64,000 bases of DNA from JAAYBF01 sp963715445 (GTDB lineage Bacteria > Actinomycetota > Thermoleophilia > Solirubrobacterales > Thermoleophilaceae), in contig OY970240.1 in assembly GCA_963715445.1 (NCBI GenBank), positions 2,170,001 to 2,234,000 of the forward strand, read 5' to 3'. Below, piece by piece: positions 30,844-37,772 of this stretch. The notes under the pieces are model-generated. The model saw only the letters and a program-made list of their open reading frames with translations, had not been told where the DNA came from and did no database searches. A program made the position numbers and the translations under genes. Positions within the stretch are counted from its first letter, which is position 1, and every line of letters starts with the position of its first letter.

Positions 30844-31154
30844 CGAACTATCTGCTGGCTTACAAGGGCGGCTCCACTCCGGAGACCGAGGCCGAGCGCG
30901 CAGCTGTGATGACCGCTTGGACCAACTGGTTCGGTGGGCTGGGCTCCGCGATCGTGGATCCGGGCAACCCGTTCGGGCCGTCGAAGGCTGTCGACGCCGG
31001 CGGCTCGGTCAGCGAGAGTGCGCCGTCGGGCCTCACCGGCTACTCGGTTCTCACCGCCGAGAGCCTCGACGCGGTCACGGAGCTGTCCAAGGGCTGCCCG
31101 GTCCTCGCGGCCGGCGGCAGCGTGGAGATCTACGAGACGTTCAGCGTGATGTAG
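30840..31154 (+). CDS. YCII-like small protein
   Basis: 104 residues. It looks like a YCII/DGPF-type ferredoxin-like fold: NYLLAYKGGSTPETEAE, WTNWFGGLGSAIVDPGNPFG, LTGYSVLTAESLDAVTEL and GGSVEIYETF at the end. YCII proteins often accompany ArsR/SRPBCC or ECF-sigma genes; catalytic activity is unproved. It has GGAGAGAG upstream and overlaps the SRPBCC stop (ATGA). Its 3' end overlaps the proline-rich frame on the other strand. Confidence 0.85.
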   Translation: MTNYLLAYKGGSTPETEAERAAVMTAWTNWFGGLGSAIVDPGNPFGPSKAVDAGGSVSESAPSGLTGYSVLTAESLDAVTELSKGCPVLAAGGSVEIYETFSVM

Positions 31155-31369
31155 CCGTCGCGGTGCCCGAGCGTCTCCGGGCCCTTCGGATCTGTCTCCG
31201 GCACGTCGGGTGAGCCGGGATCGGGCTGCTGGGGCGGTGACGGCTCGGGAACCGCGGGGCCCTCGGGCGGCGGCGGGTCCGGCGAAGGGCTCGGCCGCCC
31301 GGGGTCGTCGGGCTGGGGCACCGGCTCGCCCGGCGGCGGCGACGGCACCTCGAGCGTCAGAGGATCCAT
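31130..31369 (-). CDS. Proline-rich small protein (possible)
   Basis: 79 residues from ATG 31369. About two thirds is Pro/Glu/Asp/Ser low-complexity (VPSPPPGEPVPQPDD, PSPDPPPPEGPAVPEP), ending HRDGYITLNVS. No domain, no signal peptide and a weak ribosome binding site. The frame continues upstream to 31483. It overlaps the YCII gene end by 25 bases. It may be a real disordered protein or a by-product of composition. If it is not a gene, the 419 bases 31155-31573 are non-coding with nothing else recognised. Confidence 0.4.
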   Translation of the reverse strand: MDPLTLEVPSPPPGEPVPQPDDPGRPSPSPDPPPPEGPAVPEPSPPQQPDPGSPDVPETDPKGPETLGHRDGYITLNVS

Positions 31370-31573
31370 GCTCTGCGCACGCGGACCCCGACGTCTGATG
31401 CCTTCTTGAAGACGAGGTGTGCGCTGCGCACGCAGCACGTCGCGCACAGCTCCAACCGCTCTCGCGTACCTGACCTGTCCCACCGCAGCCCCTCCTTCGA
31501 ATCTCTGGGTCTGGGCGGCCTACCCGTCCCGCATCGCTCCAAACCGCGGTGGGTTCCGGGTCCTGCGTCCGGC

Positions 31574-32620
31574 TCAGGACTTCTTCTTGGGCGGCTTCAC
31601 CTTGAGGGTGATCGACTTCTTGCGCTTGACGGCCTTGCCGTCCTTGGGGGTGAAGGTGACCTCCATCGTCGCTTTCAGCTTGCCCTTGCCGGCAATGGCC
31701 TTCCGGGCGGCCTTCGAGATCGGGACCTTCAGGCTGACCTTCCCGGCCTTGGTCACTCGCAGCGTCTTCTTGCCGATGGGATAGCGCTTCGGCTTCTTCT
31801 TGCCTTTCTTCTTCGCGGCCGAGGCGGTGATCGGCGCGTTGCCGTACACGCTGACGGTCACCTTCCCGGCGCTGCTGACCCTGGTGACGACCTGACAGGT
31901 CTCGCCGTTGAGGAAGAACAGCGACGTGCCGGAGATCGTCACCTTCGGCTTGGGCGGCAGGGGAGGATTGACCGGCTGCGGCGGATCCTTCTTCGGCCCA
32001 CCACCGCCGCCCGTCGGAGGAGGCGTGCTCGTCCCGGGATCACCGACGAACACGGCCATCGCCATGTCGTACTTGTTCGCCCAGGCCGCGGCTCCGTAGC
32101 TCTCCCAGGTCCCGTCCACGTTGCCGTCCTTGAACAGGACCCCGGGGCACTCGCCTGCCGGAGCGCTTGGACTGGCGACCAGGACCGAGAGGTTGCTCGA
32201 GGGGCTCACGCGCTTGACCGCGAGCGCGTAGAACTGGCCCGCGGTGACCTGCAGCCCTGGTGAGAACGAGGCGTCGACGAAGTTGTCTGCCAGCGGCGTG
32301 AAGGCGGCGTTCGGACGGGCGGGCAGGTTGGCCAGCGTGGTCGTGGCCAGCGCGGGGCCGGTCAGCAGGCCGCTCCCGCTGTCGACGGCGTAGATCGATA
32401 CCTCGAGCGTTACCGTCGTCGTGGTCGCCATGTAGAAGCGCGCCTTGGTGAGCGGGCCGGTGTGCTCAGCGGTGAAGGTCTGCGCCCAGGCGGGCGAGTC
32501 GGGCGCGAAGTGAGTCCACGAGTCGCAGTGAGCATCGGGAACCTGGGCAGCCTGAGCGGGTGCAGCACCGATCAGGAATCCGCAGGCGAGTAGGGCGGTC
32601 ATGCCGCATCGGAGGGCCAT
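31574..32620 (-). CDS. Secreted protein with Lys-rich C-terminal beta domain, unknown function
   Basis: 348 residues. A clear Sec signal peptide (LLACGFLIGAAPAQAAQ, cleavage probably after an A-x-A near residue 24). A beta-sandwich-like first domain (about 28-190, SWTHFAPDSPAWAQTFTAEH onward), a Pro/Gly linker (about 195-225), and a C-terminal domain with alternating short strands and clusters of lysine (AAKKKGKKKPKRY and a final KVKPPKKKS). Two Cys in the first domain and one in the second. The basic tail could bind cell-wall polymers. Not a recognised family. Confidence 0.82.
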   Translation of the reverse strand: MALRCGMTALLACGFLIGAAPAQAAQVPDAHCDSWTHFAPDSPAWAQTFTAEHTGPLTKARFYMATTTTVTLEVSIYAVDSGSGLLTGPALATTTLANLPARPNAAFTPLADNFVDASFSPGLQVTAGQFYALAVKRVSPSSNLSVLVASPSAPAGECPGVLFKDGNVDGTWESYGAAAWANKYDMAMAVFVGDPGTSTPPPTGGGGGPKKDPPQPVNPPLPPKPKVTISGTSLFFLNGETCQVVTRVSSAGKVTVSVYGNAPITASAAKKKGKKKPKRYPIGKKTLRVTKAGKVSLKVPISKAARKAIAGKGKLKATMEVTFTPKDGKAVKRKKSITLKVKPPKKKS

Positions 32621-32705
32621 GCCCGGAAGGTACCTGCTCCGCTCCCCGGAAAGACGGAATGCCGCTCTCAGAGAGGGCTTCCCGGGGGAAGCGGCTCGCG
32701 GGAAG

Positions 32706-32735
32706 TTGATCGGTGTGGCGAGGCGCGCTTAGGAT
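32706..32735 (+). promoter_or_regulatory. Promoter TTGATC-N18-TAGGAT
   Basis: The best two-box promoter in the window: -35 TTGATC (32706-32711), an 18-base spacer and -10 TAGGAT (32730-32735). The -10 ends 7 bases before the GTG start at 32742, so the mRNA would be leaderless. Confidence 0.6.
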
Positions 32736-32741
32736 GCCCCG

Positions 32742-33380
32742 GTGAGATCAAACGAGCAGACACCGCCGATACGCCAGCTTGGCGACCCCCTTACGGCCGA
32801 GGGCCACGTAGCGGCACGCTTGCCGGGGAAGGCCGTGTTCGCGGCGCTGACCTGTACGGCGGCTCTGCTCGGCTCCGCAGCACCGGCAGCCGCTGAGACG
32901 GAAGTGCGAGACCCTAGGGTCATGGCGGAGTGCTTTGGCAGCTTGGGTCCTCCGGGCCTCAACCGGGTCGAGATCCGTCCGGAAGCGCGTGTCTCCGCCT
33001 TCCGACCCGAAGGTGACACAAGCGATGACCCGTACTTCTATCTCCAGTCGAGGATCAAGCTCCGCGAGCGCTACGGCCGGAAGTGGAAGCAGCGGCCGAA
33101 GCGGACGGTCCGCGGACCGTCGCAGGGTGAGGGCAATCTCACTTATTCCGACGCATCCAGCTTCCCGGTTCTGCGGCGCACTTACGGGTCCCGGGCCCTA
33201 AACGGTCCGAAACGCCTCAGGGCCGTGAAAGGCACCGCGACGCTGGAAGTCAGGATGGTCGGCACGGGAGCCCTGCTCGCCAAGGTGGGACCCATCCGCT
33301 TCTCGGAGCGGTTCCACTCCAGTTCGATCCCCGGCTTCGGCAGCATGTACTCCTGCGAGGTGTCGTTCGGCATCGGCTAG
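32742..33380 (+). CDS. Secreted or membrane-anchored protein of unknown function
   Basis: 212 residues, GTG start directly downstream of a good promoter. A polar N-terminus of about 30 residues precedes a hydrophobic signal segment (VFAALTCTAALLGSAAPAAAE), so this is an unusually long signal peptide; GTG or ATG codons nearer the hydrophobic part were not obvious. The mature part has no known domain; a basic middle region (KLRERYGRKWKQRPKR) and a strand-rich end (ATLEVRMVGTGALLAKVG, MYSCEVSFGIG) are visible. It ends 17 bases before a YbjQ-like gene. Confidence 0.75.
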   Translation: MRSNEQTPPIRQLGDPLTAEGHVAARLPGKAVFAALTCTAALLGSAAPAAAETEVRDPRVMAECFGSLGPPGLNRVEIRPEARVSAFRPEGDTSDDPYFYLQSRIKLRERYGRKWKQRPKRTVRGPSQGEGNLTYSDASSFPVLRRTYGSRALNGPKRLRAVKGTATLEVRMVGTGALLAKVGPIRFSERFHSSSIPGFGSMYSCEVSFGIG

Positions 33381-33397
33381 CTGTCCGTCGTCCCCCC

Positions 33398-33745
33398 ATG
33401 ACCTCTACCGGTGCCGTCCAAGCGGACCTTCCCCTCACGACCGCGCAGGAACTGCCCGGGGCGCAGGTCGCTGAGAACCTCGGCCTATGCTTCGGTCTGG
33501 TCGTGCGGTCCATGGGCCTTGCCAAGGGCTTCACAGCCAGCTTCTCGGCGCTGCGGTCGGGTGAGGTCACTCAGTACACCGAGGTACTCGAGGACTCGCG
33601 CCGTCACGCGGTCGACCGGATGATCGCCAATGCCCACGTGCTAGGCGCCGACGCGATCATCGCCGTTCGCTTCGACTCCTCGGAGATGGGTCAGAACCTG
33701 ACCGAGATCCTCGCGTACGGAACCGCGGTGAAGCTCGCCCGGTGA
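33398..33745 (+). CDS. YbjQ/UPF0145-family protein
   Basis: 115 residues with the family pattern: LGLCFGLVVRSMGLAKGF, then a central helix ending HAVDRMIANAHVLGADAII and AVRFDSSEM, and a last strand ILAYGTAVKL. These proteins form homo-oligomeric small domains; the role is not established. Coupled to the next gene by a GTGA overlap. Confidence 0.88.
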   Translation: MTSTGAVQADLPLTTAQELPGAQVAENLGLCFGLVVRSMGLAKGFTASFSALRSGEVTQYTEVLEDSRRHAVDRMIANAHVLGADAIIAVRFDSSEMGQNLTEILAYGTAVKLAR

Positions 33746-34080
33746 ACGGCGCCGATGCCGCTGCGGCGGAGCTCGGCCGCCACTATGTGGCGGGTCATCT
33801 GGAGGCCGACGAGCTCGACGAGCGGCTGGGCCGCCTCTACGCCGCGCCCGGGTCTGCCGCGGTGCTGCTGGACGACCTGCCGGGCCTCGAGGCCGCTGCT
33901 CCCGCTCCCGTCGCCAGCCGGAAGGGCTGGTGGCGCCTCCGGCACGGTGAGAGCGAGGGGCCAAATCCGGGCTGGCTACCCACGTCCGAGCGCTTTCTGG
34001 ACCCCACGACCGACCGGCTGATGCGCGTCTGGTTGGACCCGGAGACCCGCATGCGCAACTACGTGCCCGAGTCACGCTAG
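33742..34080 (+). CDS. DUF1707/SHOCT-like domain protein
   Basis: 112 residues. The N-terminal helical hairpin AELGRHYVAGHLEADELDERLGRLY matches DUF1707/SHOCT-type short domains, which mediate oligomerisation or membrane association. The C-terminal half (WLPTSERFLDPTTDRLMRVW) is unrecognised and has no membrane segment. GTG start overlapping the upstream stop. It is probably one operon with the YbjQ-like gene. Confidence 0.75.
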   Translation: MNGADAAAAELGRHYVAGHLEADELDERLGRLYAAPGSAAVLLDDLPGLEAAAPAPVASRKGWWRLRHGESEGPNPGWLPTSERFLDPTTDRLMRVWLDPETRMRNYVPESR

Positions 34081-34138
34081 CCAGTCGAGCGATCCGTAGG
34101 CTGGGACAGCGTTTCGCGCCCTAGCCCCTAAGAACACG

Positions 34139-34164
34139 AAAGCCCCGCCGGAGCGGGGCTTTCG
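34139..34164 (-). terminator. Intrinsic terminator of tRNA-Gly
   Basis: GAAAGCCCCGC (34139-34149) pairs with GCGGGGCTTTC (34154-34164) around a 4-base loop, directly downstream of tRNA-Gly in the minus-strand direction, followed there by a T-rich stretch (GTGTTCTT). It could also terminate the plus-strand operon that ends at 34080. Confidence 0.75.
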
Positions 34165-34167
34165 GTA

Positions 34168-34241
34168 AGCGGCTGATGGGATTCGAACCCACGACCTTCT
34201 GCATGGCAAGCAGACGCTCTAGCCAACTGAGCTACAGCCGC
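34168..34241 (-). tRNA. tRNA-Gly (GCC)
   Basis: Minus strand. Acceptor GCGGCTG pairs with CAGCCGC and the discriminator is T. D-arm TAGCTCAGTTGGCTAGAGC, anticodon arm TCTGC-TTGCCAT-GCAGA with anticodon GCC, T-arm GTGGGTTCGAATCCCAT. No CCA is encoded. A hairpin terminator follows immediately. Confidence 0.95.
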
Positions 34242-34308
34242 ACGAGTCGAGGATCATAGCCAGGCCCAGCCGTCGCTGGCAGCGGGCCCGGGCTCGACGA
34301 AGAGCGCC

Positions 34309-34740
34309 TCAGTCGAGGAGCTCGGACTCCACGGTCATCTCCGGCACTCCCGCGAGAGCGACCGAGACGGCGCACTCCTTCTTCATCCGCTCGGCGTAGG
34401 AGGCGAAGGTCTCGGCGTCCATGCCGGGAACCTTGCCCTCGACCCGCAGGTCGATGCGCCGGATCGGCGGGCCGCTGTCGGGAGAGCGGAGGTGAACGGC
34501 CGCATTCGCGCGGATCGACTCGGGCTCGTGGCCCTCCTGGAACAGGGCGTTGTTGAGCGCCATCGCAAAGCAGGCGGCGTGAGCTGCGGCGATCAGCTCC
34601 TCGGGATTGGTCCCCTCGCCGTCCTCGAAGCGGGACTTGGCCGAGAAGGCGCCCTTGAAGGCCCCATCGCCCACCTCCAGCTCGCCGCTGCCGTTGAAGA
34701 GATCGCCCTTCCAGATCGCGCTGCCGTTGCGTGTTGCCAT
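34309..34740 (-). CDS. OsmC-family peroxiredoxin
   Basis: Thiol-dependent organic hydroperoxide reductase of the OsmC type. 143 residues. Redox cysteines are in NPEELIAAAHAACFAMAL and MKKECAVSVAL, with the supporting Glu in the first motif. Starts ATRNGSAIWKGDLFNGSGEL. The gene is single, divergent from pckG, and downstream of no other gene on its strand. Confidence 0.92.
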   Translation of the reverse strand: MATRNGSAIWKGDLFNGSGELEVGDGAFKGAFSAKSRFEDGEGTNPEELIAAAHAACFAMALNNALFQEGHEPESIRANAAVHLRSPDSGPPIRRIDLRVEGKVPGMDAETFASYAERMKKECAVSVALAGVPEMTVESELLD

Positions 34741-34870
34741 CCCGTTACTCCCCTGTTGCGATTGCTCGTCTGCGGCCGATCGTAGCTCCCGGAGGCCGAT
34801 CAGCCTGAGGGTCCGCTACCGTCCCCGACCCCAGCAAGGAACGTCAGCCACCTAGGAGTTAGCCCCCGTC

Positions 34871-36670
34871 GTGAGCCAGACAACCGTGCCCACCGAGAAC
34901 AAGAAGCTCCTCGCGTGGGTGGAGGAGATCGCCACCCTCACCCAGCCGGACGAGATTCATTGGTGTGACGGATCGGCGGAGGAGTACGACCGCCTCTGTC
35001 AGCAGCTGGTCGACGCGGGCACCTTCAAGCGCCTCAGCGACGCCAAGCGCCCGAACTCCTACCTCGCCTGGTCTGACCCCAGCGACGTGGCGCGGGTCGA
35101 GGACCGGACCTTCATCTGCTCGGCCGACGAGCAGGACGCCGGCCCGACGAACAACTGGCGTGCCCCGGCCGAGATGCGCCAGACGATGAACGAGCTGTTC
35201 GCTGGCTGCATGGAGGGGCGCACGATGTACGTGGTGCCGTTCTCGATGGGTCCGCTGGGCTCCGACAAGTCGCACGTCGGGGTCGAGATCACCGACTCGC
35301 CCTACGTCGTCGTCTCGATGCGGATCATGACCCGCATGGGCGACGGCGCCCTCGATGTTCTCGGCGAGGACGGCGAGTTCGTTCCGTGCATTCACTCGAT
35401 CGGCGCGCCGCTCGGCCCCGGCGACACGGACGTGCCGTGGCCGACCAACGCTGAGGTCAAGTACATCGTCCACTACCCCGAGACCCGCGAGATCTGGTCG
35501 TACGGCTCCGGTTACGGCGGCAACGCGCTGCTGGGCAAGAAGTGCTTCGCGCTGCGGATCGCATCGATCATGGCGCGCGACGAGGGCTGGATGGCCGAGC
35601 ACATGCTCATCCTCAAGCTCACCTCGCCCGAGGGCGTCGTCAAGTTCGTCACCGGCGCGTTCCCGAGCGCCTGCGGCAAGACCAACCTGGCGCTGATGGT
35701 CCCGACCATCGAGGGCTGGACGGTCGAGACGATCGGCGACGACATCGCCTGGATGAAGTACGACGACGAGGGTCGCCTGCGCGCGATCAACCCGGAGAAC
35801 GGCTTCTTCGGCGTTGCGCCCGGCACGGGCTACAGCAACACGCCCAACGCCATGGCCGCCCTCGAGAAGGGCGCGATCTACACGAACACGGCGCTCACCG
35901 ACGACGGCGACACGTGGTGGGAGGGGATGACCAAGGAGGTCCCCGAGCACCTGATCGACTGGCACGGCAACGACTGGACGCCGGAGGCCGACGCCCCGGC
36001 CGCCCATCCGAACTCGCGCTTCACGGTGCCCGCGACGCAGGTGCCGTCGATGGCGTCGGAGTGGGAGGACCCGGCCGGCGTGCCGATCGACGCGTTCCTC
36101 TTCGGCGGCCGCCGCGCCTCCGTGGTCCCGCTGGTTCGCGAGGCATTCGACTGGGAGCACGGCGTCTTCCTCGGCGCCACGATGTCGAGCGAGATGACCG
36201 CGGCCGCGTTCGGCACGGTCGGCCAGCTGCGCTTCGACCCGTTCGCGATGCTCCCGTTCTGCGGCTACAACATGGCGTCCTACTTCGAGCACTGGCTCGC
36301 GATGGGCGAGAAGGCCGGGGCGCAGCCGCCGCGGATCTTCTACGTCAACTGGTTCCGCAAGGGCGCCGACGGCAAGTTCCTGTGGCCGGGCTTCGGCGAC
36401 AACTCGCGCGTGCTGGAGTGGGTCTTCCGGCGCCTGGAGGGCAAGGTCGAGGCCGACGAGACGCCGGTCGGCCTGGTGCCGCGCAAGGGCGACCTCAACG
36501 TCGCGGACCTCGACATCGCCGACGCGGCGCTCGAAGAGGTCCTGTCGGTTGACGTCAACGCCCTGCGGGACGAGCTGCCCCAGGTCAAGGAGCACCTCGC
36601 CAAGTTCGGCGATCAGCTCCCGGCCGAGATCCGGACCCAGCTCGAGGAGCTAGAGCAGCGCCTCGGCTAG
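34871..36670 (+). CDS. pckG: Phosphoenolpyruvate carboxykinase (GTP)
   Basis: Interconverts oxaloacetate and phosphoenolpyruvate with GTP/GDP, a gluconeogenic and anaplerotic step. 599 residues, normal for the GTP form. Key motifs: CDGSAEEYD near the N-terminus, the Arg-containing substrate loop RTMYVVPFSMGPLGS, kinase-1a P-loop FPSACGKTNLAL (about 264-275), kinase-2 IGDDIAWM and WGAR-equivalent FLFGGRRAS. GTG start with AGGAG at about 34854 and TACCGT near 34817 as a possible -10. tRNA-Cys follows 15 bases after the stop. Confidence 0.97.
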   Translation: MSQTTVPTENKKLLAWVEEIATLTQPDEIHWCDGSAEEYDRLCQQLVDAGTFKRLSDAKRPNSYLAWSDPSDVARVEDRTFICSADEQDAGPTNNWRAPAEMRQTMNELFAGCMEGRTMYVVPFSMGPLGSDKSHVGVEITDSPYVVVSMRIMTRMGDGALDVLGEDGEFVPCIHSIGAPLGPGDTDVPWPTNAEVKYIVHYPETREIWSYGSGYGGNALLGKKCFALRIASIMARDEGWMAEHMLILKLTSPEGVVKFVTGAFPSACGKTNLALMVPTIEGWTVETIGDDIAWMKYDDEGRLRAINPENGFFGVAPGTGYSNTPNAMAALEKGAIYTNTALTDDGDTWWEGMTKEVPEHLIDWHGNDWTPEADAPAAHPNSRFTVPATQVPSMASEWEDPAGVPIDAFLFGGRRASVVPLVREAFDWEHGVFLGATMSSEMTAAAFGTVGQLRFDPFAMLPFCGYNMASYFEHWLAMGEKAGAQPPRIFYVNWFRKGADGKFLWPGFGDNSRVLEWVFRRLEGKVEADETPVGLVPRKGDLNVADLDIADAALEEVLSVDVNALRDELPQVKEHLAKFGDQLPAEIRTQLEELEQRLG

Positions 36671-36685
36671 GCTGGGCGCCCACCC

Positions 36686-36756
36686 GGCGCCGTGGCGGAG
36701 TGGTTACGCAGCGGCCTGCAAAGCCGCGTACACCGGTTCGATTCCGGTCGGCGCCT
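36686..36756 (+). tRNA. tRNA-Cys (GCA)
   Basis: Acceptor GGCGCCG pairs with CGGCGCC; discriminator T, as in cysteine tRNAs. Anticodon arm GCGGC-CTGCAAA-GCCGC with anticodon GCA; T-arm ACCGGTTCGATTCCGGT. CCA is not encoded. The 3' end is the apparent insertion point of the low-GC cyclase gene. Confidence 0.95.
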
Positions 36757-36760
36757 CTAG
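36747..36760 (+). repeat. Left attachment-like repeat at the tRNA-Cys 3' end
   Basis: GTCGGCGCCTCTAG, covering the last 10 bases of tRNA-Cys and 4 beyond, recurs about 1 kb downstream as GTCGGCCTCTAG (37752-37763) with two bases missing. The two copies bracket exactly the low-GC stretch, as left and right ends of an integrated element would. Confidence 0.5.
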
Positions 36761-36778
36761 CGAAAGCCGTGGAGGCCA

Positions 36779-37741
36779 ATGCACCGATTGTTCAGACAGC
36801 AACTAGATGGCGCATCGGGGCGTTCCGAGTTCGTCGTTGTCCATAACCTTGACATTCGTGGTTTCTCCGACTGGAGTTTGGGTGTCGACTCAGCACAGTC
36901 TGCGCTGTACATCAAGAAGGTCTACGCGAGGCTGATCGACGAGTACTTCCCCGATGCTTCGTTCATTAAGCCAACGGGCGACGGGCTTTTAGTTGTACGT
37001 AGTTTTGGCGAGAACGAACTACGAGAAGTTCTAACCAAGGCAGTGGCAAGCGCTGTTCAAATCGTGAACGCCTTTGGATCCATAGTCGATGATGAGCCCC
37101 TGATCAATTTCAGCGTGCCCAAGAATGTTGGTATCGGTATCTCACGGGGTGCAGCCTCGTGCTTGGCGTCAGAGAAGCGGACCCTTGACTACTCGGGTCG
37201 CCCGCTGAACCTTGCATCAAGGCTTATGGATCTCGCACGTCCTCAAGGAGTGGTGTTTGATGCGAGCTTCGGGGCGGATCTGATCCCCGAGGAGTTAGCT
37301 GCGATTTTTAAGGAACGGAATGTCTATTTAAAAGGGGTATCTCCCGACGAGGCTTTAGCTGTGTACTGCTGGCCTGGGGATATGCACATACCTACAGCTA
37401 ATCTACGCCCCATCGGGGAGCAAAAATGGGAAACGAACAGTACGACGGTTACTTTTCGTGAGCTTGAGCAGTCTGACTCACAGTACTTCAGGTTTCCATT
37501 GGATCCGGAGCCATTGCCGAATACCACGCTTGAGTGCCTCGTGCGGCATGACGCTGTAACGCCAGGTAAACGCCGCAGCAAGACTAGGACCACACACTTC
37601 TCTCATCCCATAACGAGGGCAGAGAGCGGTGGGAAGAAGTATGGGCGCTTCGACCAGCAGTTGCTCGCCAAGAGGTTGCAAGAGAATGGAGTAGGGCCGA
37701 CGTGGCCTGTCTTGGTGGAGGTTACGTACAGAAGTTCCTGA
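36779..37741 (+). CDS. Class III nucleotidyl cyclase, stand-alone, in a low-GC insertion
   Basis: 320 residues. The N-terminal about 180 are a class III adenylate/guanylate cyclase domain with all catalytic positions: metal Asp25 in NLDIRGFSDW, base-recognition Lys64 and metal Asp68 in IKPTGDGLLVV, Asp137 in LDYSG, and Asn144 and Arg148 in RPLNLASRL. The Lys/Asp pair suggests ATP as substrate. The last about 120 residues (from about QKWETNSTTV) are unrecognised. There is no membrane or sensor domain upstream. Base composition differs sharply: two sampled 60-base lines are 52% and 48% GC, against 70% in the preceding gene. It follows tRNA-Cys and is flanked by a tRNA-end repeat, so it was probably acquired by transfer. 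GGAGG precedes the ATG. Confidence 0.85.
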   Translation: MHRLFRQQLDGASGRSEFVVVHNLDIRGFSDWSLGVDSAQSALYIKKVYARLIDEYFPDASFIKPTGDGLLVVRSFGENELREVLTKAVASAVQIVNAFGSIVDDEPLINFSVPKNVGIGISRGAASCLASEKRTLDYSGRPLNLASRLMDLARPQGVVFDASFGADLIPEELAAIFKERNVYLKGVSPDEALAVYCWPGDMHIPTANLRPIGEQKWETNSTTVTFRELEQSDSQYFRFPLDPEPLPNTTLECLVRHDAVTPGKRRSKTRTTHFSHPITRAESGGKKYGRFDQQLLAKRLQENGVGPTWPVLVEVTYRSS

Positions 37742-37751
37742 TGTTTGTTTC

Positions 37752-37763
37752 GTCGGCCTCTAG
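37752..37763 (+). repeat. Right attachment-like repeat
   Basis: GTCGGCCTCTAG, the second and shorter copy of the tRNA-Cys 3'-end sequence, 10 bases after the cyclase stop. High-GC chromosomal sequence resumes immediately after it. Confidence 0.45.
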
Positions 37764-37772
37764 GGCCCTGCT

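Noticed and set aside
36779..37741. A complete Pycsar-type defence operon around the cyclase
   Set aside because: No adjacent effector gene; the next gene is a divergently oriented alcohol dehydrogenase with normal GC. Only the cyclase itself is supported.
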